Source of the DNA: JABAAW01 sp965216605
Lineage (GTDB): Bacteria; Pseudomonadota; Alphaproteobacteria; JABAAW01
Direction of reading: 5' to 3'
DNA: 47,055 nucleotides
Assembly (NCBI GenBank): GCA_965216605.1
Contig: CBDCGG010000004.1
Coordinates: 1 to 47,055 of the forward strand
In this document: piece after piece, positions 33,647-40,359 of the stretch
Numbering within the stretch: position 1 is the stretch's first letter
How the letters are laid out: each line of letters begins with the position of its first letter
Translations under genes and position numbers: made by a program
Notes under the pieces: generated by a model
Databases searched by the model: none
Told to the model about the DNA's origin: nothing
Seen by the model: the letters and a program-made list of their open reading frames with translations, nothing else

Positions 33647-34966
33647 ATGCATGGACTTTCAGAACTTCTTGGTATCGCTGTCGTCGCTATAACGGCGACC
33701 TTGTGCGGCATGGCGATGGTGCAGTTTCGCCAACCGCCGATCATCGGCTACATCTTCGCTGGCATCCTGCTGGGGCCGGGTGCTTTGGGGCTTGTGCAGG
33801 ATCGCGAAAGCATCAACACGCTCGCCGAGATCGGAGTCATCATGTTGTTGTATTTCATCGGCATCGAGCTTTCGTTGCAGAGTTTCCGACAGATTTGGAA
33901 GACTGCCGTCGGCGCGACCGTGTTGCAGATCGTCGTGAGCCTGTTGCTTGCCTTGTGGCTGGGACCGCGTTTCGGGCTTGAGCTCGGGCAGGTTTTGCTG
34001 TTCGCCTTCTGCCTTGCTGTTTCTTCGACGGCGGTTTCTGTCACGGTTGTGCAAAGCATCGGCGAGAGCAACACGCGCACTGGTCAGCTTGTCATCGGCA
34101 TTCTGATTGCTCAGGACTTGGCGATTGCGCCGATGCTTTTGATCATCGCGGGCTTCGGCGACGGAGGCATTCCTGATATCAGCAGCTTGACGAAGATCGC
34201 CTTGGAGGTTTCTTTTTCTATCGCGGTGCTGGTAGCTGTCATCGTGTTGCTGACGAGGAAGAAATCTTTCAACATGCCGTTTGCCGATCTGATCATGACG
34301 AAGCGTGACCTGACGCCTCTCGCGGTGCTGGCGTGGTGTTTTGGGTTCGCGCTAATCAGCGGAGTGCTGGGGCTTTCACCTGCCTTCGGAGCGTTTTTGG
34401 CGGGCTTGACCATCGGCAACAGCGCGCAGAGTCATGTTGCGCATAAGAACGCCGAGCCGATCAAGGTTGTTTTACTGATGGTTTTCTTTCTTTCGATCGG
34501 ACTTCTCGTCGATTTAGAGTTTTTGTTTAACAACTTCTTCGCTGTCGTCATGATTCTTGTGGGTGCTACATTGTTCAAGACGCTTCTCAACATTCTCGCG
34601 CTGCGCGTGCTGGGCAGGCGGTGGGACGAGGCTTTCTTGGCGAGTCTATTGCTGGGGCAGATGGGAGAGTTCTCCTTTGTCATGGGAGCGGTTGCTGTTG
34701 GCGTTGCCTTGATCGATCAAACCTTGCTGAACTATCTGATCAGCATCACCGTTCTGTCGCTGATCACCTCTCCGTTCTATGTTGCTGTTGCGCGACGCTT
34801 GCACACGCTCATGTTGGAGAGGGGGGGTGAGATCGGATTACTCACCGTGATTGGCACTGTCCTTGCTTCGCTTTCTCCGTTTGCGCGGAGGCGGCTTTCT
34901 AGGCGTGAGATGCAGCGATTTCAGGAGGAGTGGAAAAAATCGCAAAAGGGACAAGAGCCAAAATAA
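33647..34966 (+). CDS. KefB/CPA2-type cation:proton antiporter
   Basis: A 439-residue membrane protein with about 12-13 helices. CPA2 marks: QPPIIGYIFAGILLGPGALG, LLYFIGIELSLQSFRQIW, AVSSTAVSVTVVQ, GILIAQDLAIAP and FLAGLTIGNS. It lacks the TrkA-N/RCK domain of E. coli KefB/KefC, so it is a short form. It probably exchanges K+ or Na+ for H+. The start at the ATG MHGLSELLG is preferred to an upstream open frame that would overlap dusA. The C-terminus is basic and Arg/Lys-rich. Confidence 0.9.
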   Translation: MHGLSELLGIAVVAITATLCGMAMVQFRQPPIIGYIFAGILLGPGALGLVQDRESINTLAEIGVIMLLYFIGIELSLQSFRQIWKTAVGATVLQIVVSLLLALWLGPRFGLELGQVLLFAFCLAVSSTAVSVTVVQSIGESNTRTGQLVIGILIAQDLAIAPMLLIIAGFGDGGIPDISSLTKIALEVSFSIAVLVAVIVLLTRKKSFNMPFADLIMTKRDLTPLAVLAWCFGFALISGVLGLSPAFGAFLAGLTIGNSAQSHVAHKNAEPIKVVLLMVFFLSIGLLVDLEFLFNNFFAVVMILVGATLFKTLLNILALRVLGRRWDEAFLASLLLGQMGEFSFVMGAVAVGVALIDQTLLNYLISITVLSLITSPFYVAVARRLHTLMLERGGEIGLLTVIGTVLASLSPFARRRLSRREMQRFQEEWKKSQKGQEPK

Positions 34967-35055
34967 AAATCCTGAAAACCCTGAAAAACATGAAAAAACA
35001 TGGATCGCCTCCGAATTTTAACTGGGAGATGCGCCATGGTATGCAAGGGGGGGGT

Positions 35056-35697
35056 ATGCAAGTGGCGGGCATACAAAAAGAGCGATGGATTGCGGGAATT
35101 GACGAGGTAGGTCGAGGTCCTATTGCTGGGCCTGTTGTTGCGGCGGCGGTTGTTTTTGCTCCGTCGGTTGTGTCTTCAAAGCCGAGTTTTTTGGGAGATG
35201 TGCGAGACAGCAAGAAGTTATCGGCTGTGGTACGGGGGAGGTTAGATTGTGCGATACGCGCGCATGCTTTTGTTGCGTTGGGGGCGGTTTCTGTGCGGGG
35301 TATTGAGCGGCACAACATTTTACAGGCGAGTTTACGGGCGATGGGGAGTGCTTATGCTCGATTGTGTAGAATTTTAGCGAGTGCGGGTGTGGAGAGGATA
35401 GGTGTGTGTCTTATAGATGGGTTGCATGCTCCGCTGCTTATTCCTGCGCCTGAGGTTGTTGTTCCTATTGTGCGAGGGGATGGGGAATCGTTGACTATTG
35501 CTTGTGCTTCTATTGTTGCTAAGGTTGCGCGGGATGGGTTGATGGAGAGATTGCATCGGCGTTATCCGTGTTATGGGTGGGATAGCAATAGGGGTTATCC
35601 GGTTGCGAGGCACTTGGAGGCATTGGAGCGGGAGGGGTTGTCGCCGCACCATCGAAGGACTTTCGCGCCGTGCGTGACTTGCTTGGCGAAAGAGTGA
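35056..35697 (+). CDS. rnhB: Ribonuclease HII
   Basis: A type 2 RNase H that removes RNA from RNA-DNA hybrids. Motifs: WIAGIDEVGRGPIAGPVVAAAVVF with the first catalytic Asp-Glu, DSKKLS, and a later CLIDGLHAPL and ASIVAKVARDGLMERLHRRYPCYGWDSNRGY. The start is uncertain: in-frame starts are at 34930 (GTG, overlapping kefB), 34990, 35029 and 35056; the last gives a normal ~213-residue protein. An eight-G run lies just before it. Codon choice looks richer in T/A third positions than the neighbours (many GTT, TTA, AGT, GTG), which could mean a different history. Confidence 0.92.
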   Translation: MQVAGIQKERWIAGIDEVGRGPIAGPVVAAAVVFAPSVVSSKPSFLGDVRDSKKLSAVVRGRLDCAIRAHAFVALGAVSVRGIERHNILQASLRAMGSAYARLCRILASAGVERIGVCLIDGLHAPLLIPAPEVVVPIVRGDGESLTIACASIVAKVARDGLMERLHRRYPCYGWDSNRGYPVARHLEALEREGLSPHHRRTFAPCVTCLAKE

Positions 35698-35745
35698 CGG
35701 GCGCGCGTAGTCTTGACGGGCGCGCAGCGCAAGGCAGACGCGGGC

Positions 35746-35768
35746 GGGGGGATAAATTCCCCTTTTTG
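35746..35768 (+). terminator. Terminator-like palindrome after rnhB
   Basis: GGGGGGATAAATTCCCC followed by TTTTT. A stem GGGGGA/TTCCCC with a TAAA loop and a T-run is a plausible intrinsic terminator for rnhB on the plus strand, 50 bp after its stop. It belongs to the same palindrome family as 30827-30894 and 36184-36206. Confidence 0.5.
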
Positions 35769-35966
35769 ATTAGGTAACATACGCAAGACAAGCGAGCCGT
35801 AAGATTAGTTTTGGGCGAAGTGAGTTTTGCGCATGGGGCACGAGCCATCTTGCTAGTCTCGCAAAAAAGCGAGGCGAGAGGCGAGTGGCAAAGCGAGCGA
35901 GCGTAGTTTAGAGCAGACGAAGTTCCCCCGCAAAAAGAGCGCCGCGAGCGGGCGCGTAAGCGCCTT

Positions 35967-35999
35967 CTACGCAGTTCGCGCGTAGCGCGAGATGCGTAG
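35967..35999. repeat. 33-nt hairpin of element B
   Basis: CTACGCA pairs with TGCGTAG as the outer stem; inside, TCGCGC-GTA-GCGCGA forms a second stem after a two-base internal loop. Inverted, it has the same flanks as the 33-nt hairpin of element A (TTTTGAATAAGAGG on one side, AAGGCG on the other) but different inner bases. Confidence 0.85.
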
Positions 36000-36003
36000 C
36001 CTC

Positions 36004-36112
36004 TTATTCAAAAGCGCGAGGCTTTGCCTCGCGCAAGCTGACTCGCGTCACAAAAACTCTTTACCGCGTTACGAGTCAGCTTGCGCACGACAAGTCGTGC
36101 GCTTTTGAATAA
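36004..36112. repeat. 109-nt cloverleaf palindrome
   Basis: Order: TTATTCAAAAGCGC (14), hairpin GAGGC-TTT-GCCTC (13), GCGCAAGCTGACTCG (15), a 26-nt loop, CGAGTCAGCTTGCGC (15), hairpin ACGAC-AA-GTCGT (12), GCGCTTTTGAATAA (14). All 29 main-stem base pairs are perfect, and the two side hairpins sit at the same junction, so the strand can fold as a four-way cloverleaf. The loop contains the core shared with element A. Confidence 0.95.
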
Positions 36113-36183
36113 TTCGCTGCGCGTTTCGCTGCGCTCACGCACAGAAAGCGCGCTTACGCGCGCTCCGCTGACGCGGGGTCTTC

Positions 36184-36206
36184 GTGGGGGGAATTTATCC
36201 CCCCAC
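36184..36206. repeat. GGGG-type palindrome in element B
   Basis: GTGGGGGG-AATTTAT-CCCCCCAC, an 8-bp perfect inverted repeat around an A/T-rich centre. It is the longest member of the family also seen at 30827-30894 and 35746-35762. Confidence 0.9.
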
Positions 36207-36213
36207 ACCCCCC

Positions 36214-36232
36214 GCGCACGCTTCGCGTGCGC
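36214..36232. repeat. GCGCACGC hairpin of element B
   Basis: GCGCACGC-TTC-GCGTGCGC, an 8-bp perfect stem with a three-base loop. It occupies the same place after the GGGGTCTT word as the CGCGTGC-TAC-GCACGCG hairpin of element A (10032-10048). Confidence 0.85.
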
Positions 36233-36312
36233 ATGTTTTGCATTCGTAAAAATTACTCGCGCCCGTCAATATCCGCGAGAGACAAGGAACAGAACTTGCG
36301 TTAACAAAAAGC

Positions 36313-37506
36313 ATGGCACTCTCCCAATCCCTCGACCCCATCCTCGATCGTATCCTGCACGGCGATTGCCTCACAACAATGGCGCAACTCCCCGCCCAAA
36401 GCATCGATACCCTCTTCGCCGATCCCCCCTACTTCCTCCAACTGGAAAAACCCCTGCACCGCCCCAACGAAACAAAAGTCCACGGCGTAAAAGAAAACTG
36501 GGACAAATTCAACTCCTTCCAAGACTACGACGCCTTCAGCCACGCCTGGCTCACCCAAGCACGTCGCCTCCTGAAAGACGACGGAACCCTATGGGTCATG
36601 GGCTCCTATCACAATATCTATCGACTAGGTACCCTCCTACAAGACCTAGGCTTCTGGATCCTCAACGATGTCCTATGGGTGAAAACTAACCCCATGCCAA
36701 ACTTCCAAGGCAAACGCTTCACCAACGCACACGAAACCCTGCTGTGGTGCAGTAAAAAACGCGGCGCACGCTATCGCTTCAACTATCGAGCGCTAAAACA
36801 ACTCAACGGCGACAAACAAATGCGCAGCGATTGGCACCTCCCCATCTGTAGCGGCGCAGAGCGTCTGCGCGACAAAGACGGCGTGAAGATTCACTCAACC
36901 CAAAAACCCCTCTCCCTGCTCTATCGCGTGCTGCTCGCTAGCACACGCGCCGGCGATGTCGTGCTAGATCCCTTTTGCGGTAGCGGCACAACAGCCGCCG
37001 CCTGCCTCCGCCTAGGTCGTCACTATATCGGCATCGAACGCGAAGCACGCTATGTACGCGCCGCTCGGCAAAGGTTGAAAGGCTTGCAACCTACACCAGC
37101 AGGACAAGAATGCCTGCTGCTGCCCGAACCCCGCCAGCAAGCACGCGATGTCCCCTTCTCCGCCCTACTAGAAAACGGACTCTTGTCACCCGGCGAAAAA
37201 CTAGAAAGTCCTTGTCGTCAATATCAAGCGCTCGTCACCTCCGAAGGACTGCTCTCACGAGAACAACGCCGAGCCTCCATCCATCAATGGGCAGCCGAAC
37301 TCGCAGGAAGAACAAGCTGCAACGGCTGGACCTACTGGTATCATTGCCAGAACACAAACAAGCAAAACATAAGCACTCCTTTGCGCGTACCCCTGAACGA
37401 TTTGAGAGAAGCCCTTCGCAAAGCATGGCGCATCGAAAAAGAAGAGAAATTGTCGAAACAAGAGGCTCAAGAAAAGACTGCCGAGCCCTCCGTACGCATA
37501 GGATAG
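36313..37506 (+). CDS. ccrM: CcrM-like adenine DNA methyltransferase (GANTC)
   Basis: A 397-residue beta-class N6-adenine methyltransferase. DPPY at residues 37-40 is the catalytic motif and DPFCGSGTT at 219-227 the AdoMet-binding motif, in the beta-class order. The C-terminal domain (VPFSALLENGLLSPGEKL, then SIHQWAAELAGRTSCNGWTYWYH) is the CcrM type that recognises GANTC. In alphaproteobacteria CcrM methylates newly replicated DNA late in the cell cycle and controls promoters. It stands without a restriction enzyme, as expected for an orphan regulator. About 40 residues longer than the Caulobacter enzyme, with a charged tail. Its end overlaps the converging folP by 40 bp. Confidence 0.93.
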   Translation: MALSQSLDPILDRILHGDCLTTMAQLPAQSIDTLFADPPYFLQLEKPLHRPNETKVHGVKENWDKFNSFQDYDAFSHAWLTQARRLLKDDGTLWVMGSYHNIYRLGTLLQDLGFWILNDVLWVKTNPMPNFQGKRFTNAHETLLWCSKKRGARYRFNYRALKQLNGDKQMRSDWHLPICSGAERLRDKDGVKIHSTQKPLSLLYRVLLASTRAGDVVLDPFCGSGTTAAACLRLGRHYIGIEREARYVRAARQRLKGLQPTPAGQECLLLPEPRQQARDVPFSALLENGLLSPGEKLESPCRQYQALVTSEGLLSREQRRASIHQWAAELAGRTSCNGWTYWYHCQNTNKQNISTPLRVPLNDLREALRKAWRIEKEEKLSKQEAQEKTAEPSVRIG

Positions 37507-38498
37507 AAGGCGCGTACGAAGCGTACGGTCTCTGGCACATCATGTACGCGTAAGATATGTACGCCTCCCGTCATGGCGGCGGCGCAAGCTGCCAAGCTCC
37601 CCTCCAGACGATCGGGGAAACGATTGGAGATGTGATTAGAGCTACCTTGAGAAGAAGCTTGCACCTCTCCTTGCTGCGCCAGCAGTTTTCCCAAGAAAGA
37701 CTTGCGCGACGCGCCCAACATCAAGGGAAAGCCTAGTTCGGCAAGTTTGCTCCAGCCGCGCAACAACGCGAGGTTTTGCTCTAGCGTCTTGCCAAAACCC
37801 AAGCCCGGATCCAACACGATTTTTTCACGGGGCAACCCCGCCTGCATGCACTCTCGCGCGAGCTGGCTCAAGCGGGCAAGCACGGCAGGCAAGTCGGACG
37901 CCGCCTCGTCTTCGGGCTGCCACGAATCGCCGCCCTCGCGTATCGAGCCGCGATGCAAACGGCTGGCAGCGTTATGCATCAGCACCACCCATCCTCGCCC
38001 TTGTTCTTGTTTTTGCTTTTGCTCTTGTTTTTGCGCGTTATCTTGCTTTGCCAGCTCGCGCCACAATGCTGGACGCACCTCGCCTGATACATCGTTGAGC
38101 ATATGCGCGCCCGATCTCACCGCCTCGATAGCCAATTCCGCCTTGTTCGTATCCACCGACACTAAAGCTTCAGGAAAGGCGCGAAACAAAACCTCCAACG
38201 CAGGCAAGAGGCGCGCGCGTTCCTCCTCCAACGACAGAGGAATCGCACCGGGGCGCGTGCTTTGCGCTCCTACATCCAACCAATCCGCGCCCGCACGCAA
38301 GGCGCGCTCGGCAGCTCGCAGCAGGCGTGTCTCGTTGCCCTGCTCGCTGCCCGTGGCAGCGTCGTCTGTCGTGTCGTTTTTTTCTTCTAGCAAGCCGTCT
38401 CCCGAAAAGGAATCGGGGGTGAGATTCACGATCGCCATGACGGCAGGATTCATGGTTGCAGGTTTCGAGCTGACTTGACACTTTGCCGAAGGATCCAT
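37467..38498 (-). CDS. folP: Dihydropteroate synthase
   Basis: A TIM-barrel enzyme that joins p-aminobenzoate to the pterin diphosphate in folate synthesis, the target of sulfonamides. Motifs: AIVNLTPDSFSGDG, WLDVGAQSTRPGA, VSVDTNKAELA, LNDVSGE, VLDPGLGFGKTLEQNLALL, LMLGASRKSFLG and the C-terminal ILRVHDV. An inserted Gln/Lys/Glu repeat (around KQEQKQKQEQ) and a serine-rich insertion are atypical. The ATG at 38498 is chosen because GGGAG lies eight nt upstream; an ATG at 38513 is also open and shares its CATG with the folB start on the other strand. Folate partner folB diverges. Confidence 0.93.
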   Translation of the reverse strand: MDPSAKCQVSSKPATMNPAVMAIVNLTPDSFSGDGLLEEKNDTTDDAATGSEQGNETRLLRAAERALRAGADWLDVGAQSTRPGAIPLSLEEERARLLPALEVLFRAFPEALVSVDTNKAELAIEAVRSGAHMLNDVSGEVRPALWRELAKQDNAQKQEQKQKQEQGRGWVVLMHNAASRLHRGSIREGGDSWQPEDEAASDLPAVLARLSQLARECMQAGLPREKIVLDPGLGFGKTLEQNLALLRGWSKLAELGFPLMLGASRKSFLGKLLAQQGEVQASSQGSSNHISNRFPDRLEGSLAACAAAMTGGVHILRVHDVPETVRFVRAFYPMRTEGSAVFS

Positions 38499-38511
38499 AG
38501 CATGCACTCCC

Positions 38512-38928
38512 ATGAGATTGGCGAAGAATAAGACGAAACAAGCCCTCCATACTACACGCTACCGCGTCCTTGTCGAGGAGCTGACCTTGCAAGCCTGCAT
38601 AGGGATTCTCCCCGAAGAACGCACAAAGACGCAACGCCTGTGTATTTCGCTGAGTGTTTCTGTCGTAGTTCAAGGGCAAGCCCCTTCTTCCGTGAAAGAA
38701 CGATCTTTTATATGCTACAAAGAATTGGTAGAAGAGATCACAGACTTGGTCTTACAAGGACACATCAACCTGTTGGAGGACTTGGCAGAGATGATCGCAA
38801 CCTTGTGCTTTGCTCGTCCGCAAGCTGTCTCCGTATGGCTGCGACTGACAAAACCCGACGCGCTTGCAGATGCTTCGAGCGTCGGAATTGAGACAATCTT
38901 TGAACGAGAACAAGGAGAGGAACGATGA
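38512..38928 (+). CDS. folB: Dihydroneopterin aldolase-like protein (FolB)
   Basis: A 138-residue tunnelling-fold protein. The FolB pattern is YRVLVEELTLQACIGILPEERTKTQRLCISLSV at the start, with Glu in ILPEER, and VWLRLTKPDAL with the conserved Lys near the C-terminus. It would cleave dihydroneopterin to hydroxymethyldihydropterin, upstream of FolP in the folate pathway, which fits its divergent neighbour. The ATG has no clear ribosome binding site. Its stop overlaps the ATG of the first mlaC-like gene. Confidence 0.85.
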   Translation: MRLAKNKTKQALHTTRYRVLVEELTLQACIGILPEERTKTQRLCISLSVSVVVQGQAPSSVKERSFICYKELVEEITDLVLQGHINLLEDLAEMIATLCFARPQAVSVWLRLTKPDALADASSVGIETIFEREQGEER

Positions 38929-39605
38929 CAAACACAACGACAGGAAGAAACTTGCTGCGAAGACCCGCGATGCTGGTGTGCTGGGTGCTGACGAGCCTCG
39001 CCTTGCTTCCGCTTGCCTTTGAGCGGGAGGCTGCGGCGGCGCTCAACGAAACGCAGAAGACAGAACGCGCGCTAGAATTCATCACGAAAAACGGCACGGC
39101 GATAGCAGAGATCATGGCGGACGAGAGCATGCCGAAACAAGAAAAACGCTTCAAGATGAAAGACATTCTGGAGAAGAATCTCGACCTCAAGACCATGACG
39201 CGCGCCATCGTGGGAGCTTACTGGCGTAAGATGACCGAACCGCAGCGCGAACGCTACAAAGAAGCCTCGAAACAATGGGTGGTGCTGTATTCGGCTAATT
39301 TTCTGAGCACGGTCAAATCCTCGAAGTTTGATGTGCTCGCAGCAAAGCCTCTCGGCAAGGACGTGCTAGTGGAAACCGAGGCGCTGGCTAAACGCAGCCC
39401 CAATCCCTTAACGATACATTGGCGCGTGCGCTTCAAACCCGACGACCAAGCCATCCTGATCGATATGCACTTCCGCGGACTCAGTATGATCGCAGCACAA
39501 CGCGGCGAAGTCTCTGCTGTGCTGGCAGAGCAAGGCATTCCCGCCTTCCTCGACTTGCTCGACAAACGGGTCAAAAAAATCAAACTAGAATTCAACAAAA
39601 GATGA
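38925..39605 (+). CDS. MlaC/Ttg2D-family exported protein 1
   Basis: A 226-residue periplasmic protein with a signal peptide (hydrophobic 16-31, cleavage near EAAAALN). The body matches the MlaC/Tol-tolerance family: RAIVGAYWRKMTEPQRERYKEA, then FDVLAAKPLGKDVLVETEA, and IDMHFRGLSMIAAQRGEVSAVL. MlaC proteins ferry phospholipids between the outer and inner membranes. The start overlaps folB (ATGA) and the stop overlaps the second mlaC-like gene (ATGA). No MlaDEF transporter genes are in the window. Confidence 0.85.
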   Translation: MTNTTTGRNLLRRPAMLVCWVLTSLALLPLAFEREAAAALNETQKTERALEFITKNGTAIAEIMADESMPKQEKRFKMKDILEKNLDLKTMTRAIVGAYWRKMTEPQRERYKEASKQWVVLYSANFLSTVKSSKFDVLAAKPLGKDVLVETEALAKRSPNPLTIHWRVRFKPDDQAILIDMHFRGLSMIAAQRGEVSAVLAEQGIPAFLDLLDKRVKKIKLEFNKR

Positions 39606-40351
39606 CGACAATACAACAAACAAAACTACCGCCCAAACATAAGATATTGGCTCGCTTTCCTCGTTTAGCGAGTAGCGTCGCGGGCTTGGCAGTCGCTACT
39701 TTCTGCCTCGTGCTTTCCGCCCCTACGGCGCAGAGCCAACAGGTGGGCAAGGGGTTGAAGCGTAGCGATGCCTGCAGCATCGGACAAGCACGCACCTTCA
39801 CCGACGGCAAGGCGCGCGCCTTGCTGACGGAAATCCAGCAACAGCAAAAAGCCTCTGCAGAGAAAGCCTCTAAAAGAAAGCAGTTGCAAGCCTACAAGGA
39901 TATCCTGCGCGAAACCTTCGCCTACGACACTGTGGCGCGCAGTTTGGTCGGTCCGTACTGGCGCAAAATGTCGCCTGCAGAACGCGAGGAATATACCGTG
40001 CTCATCACCTCGATTCTAGAAAGCACGATCAGCAACGCCATCTACAATCTGCCCGTCTTGCGTTACGAGCTGTCGCAAGCCTCTCGTCTGGGCAAGGATT
40101 TTGCGATCAGCATTTCGGTGAGCGTAGAGAATGAACCCGACCCCCTGCCTATCGTGTGGCGCGTGCGTTGTTTTGAAAACAAGACAGGTGGCAACACGAG
40201 CATGGCGATCATCGATGTGATCTTTCGTAGCGTGAGCATCATCGCCGGCAAGCGGCGCGAGATGACCGACATCGTCAGCAAGCAAGGCGTAGGACAATTT
40301 CTCCGTATGCTTGCCTTTGAGCGCGATCGCCTCAAGGCGCAAGAAAGATAG
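39602..40351 (+). CDS. MlaC/Ttg2D-family exported protein 2
   Basis: A 249-residue paralogue of the preceding gene with its own signal peptide (hydrophobic 25-40, cleavage near AQSQQ). Shared family stretches are ARSLVGPYWRKMSPAEREEYTVL, LGKDFAISISVSVENEPDPLPIVWRVRC and IDVIFRSVSIIAGKRREMTDIV. The two are only moderately alike, so the duplication is old. Its ATG overlaps the stop of the first gene. It converges on recA with an 8-bp gap. Confidence 0.85.
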   Translation: MTTIQQTKLPPKHKILARFPRLASSVAGLAVATFCLVLSAPTAQSQQVGKGLKRSDACSIGQARTFTDGKARALLTEIQQQQKASAEKASKRKQLQAYKDILRETFAYDTVARSLVGPYWRKMSPAEREEYTVLITSILESTISNAIYNLPVLRYELSQASRLGKDFAISISVSVENEPDPLPIVWRVRCFENKTGGNTSMAIIDVIFRSVSIIAGKRREMTDIVSKQGVGQFLRMLAFERDRLKAQER

Positions 40352-40359
40352 GATCTCGC

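Larger units (their letters stand above)
35713..36272. repeat. Palindromic element B
   Basis: Bracketed by TTGACGGGCGCG (35713-35724) and its reverse complement CGCGCCCGTCAA (36258-36269 region). The right half carries, in the same order as element A, the 30-nt core, the ACGAC-AA-GTCGT hairpin, CTTTTGAATAA, CCGCTGACGCGGGGTCTT and a G/C hairpin. The left half is the partial mirror image (TTATTCAAAAG and the 33-nt hairpin in inverted order), so B looks like a head-to-head form. No open reading frame is associated. Confidence 0.7.
35698..36312. other. 615-bp gene-free block holding element B
   Basis: No credible gene on either strand. The block is almost wholly inverted repeats: a terminator-like palindrome (35746-35768), several small hairpins, a 33-nt hairpin (35967-35999), the cloverleaf palindrome (36004-36112), the CCGCTGACGCGGGGTCTT word (36166-36183), a second GGGG palindrome (36184-36206) and a GCGCACGC hairpin (36214-36232). 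Inverted TTGACGGGCGCG words near 35713 and 36261-36272 bracket it. Confidence 0.8.

Noticed and set aside
35698..36312. Insertion sequence or prophage remnant
   Set aside because: No transposase or integrase reading frame, and no target-site duplication that I could see.
35698..36312. tRNA genes in the cloverleaf-like block
   Set aside because: The cloverleaf lacks an acceptor stem with CCA context, the T-loop TTCGANTC pattern and correct arm lengths.
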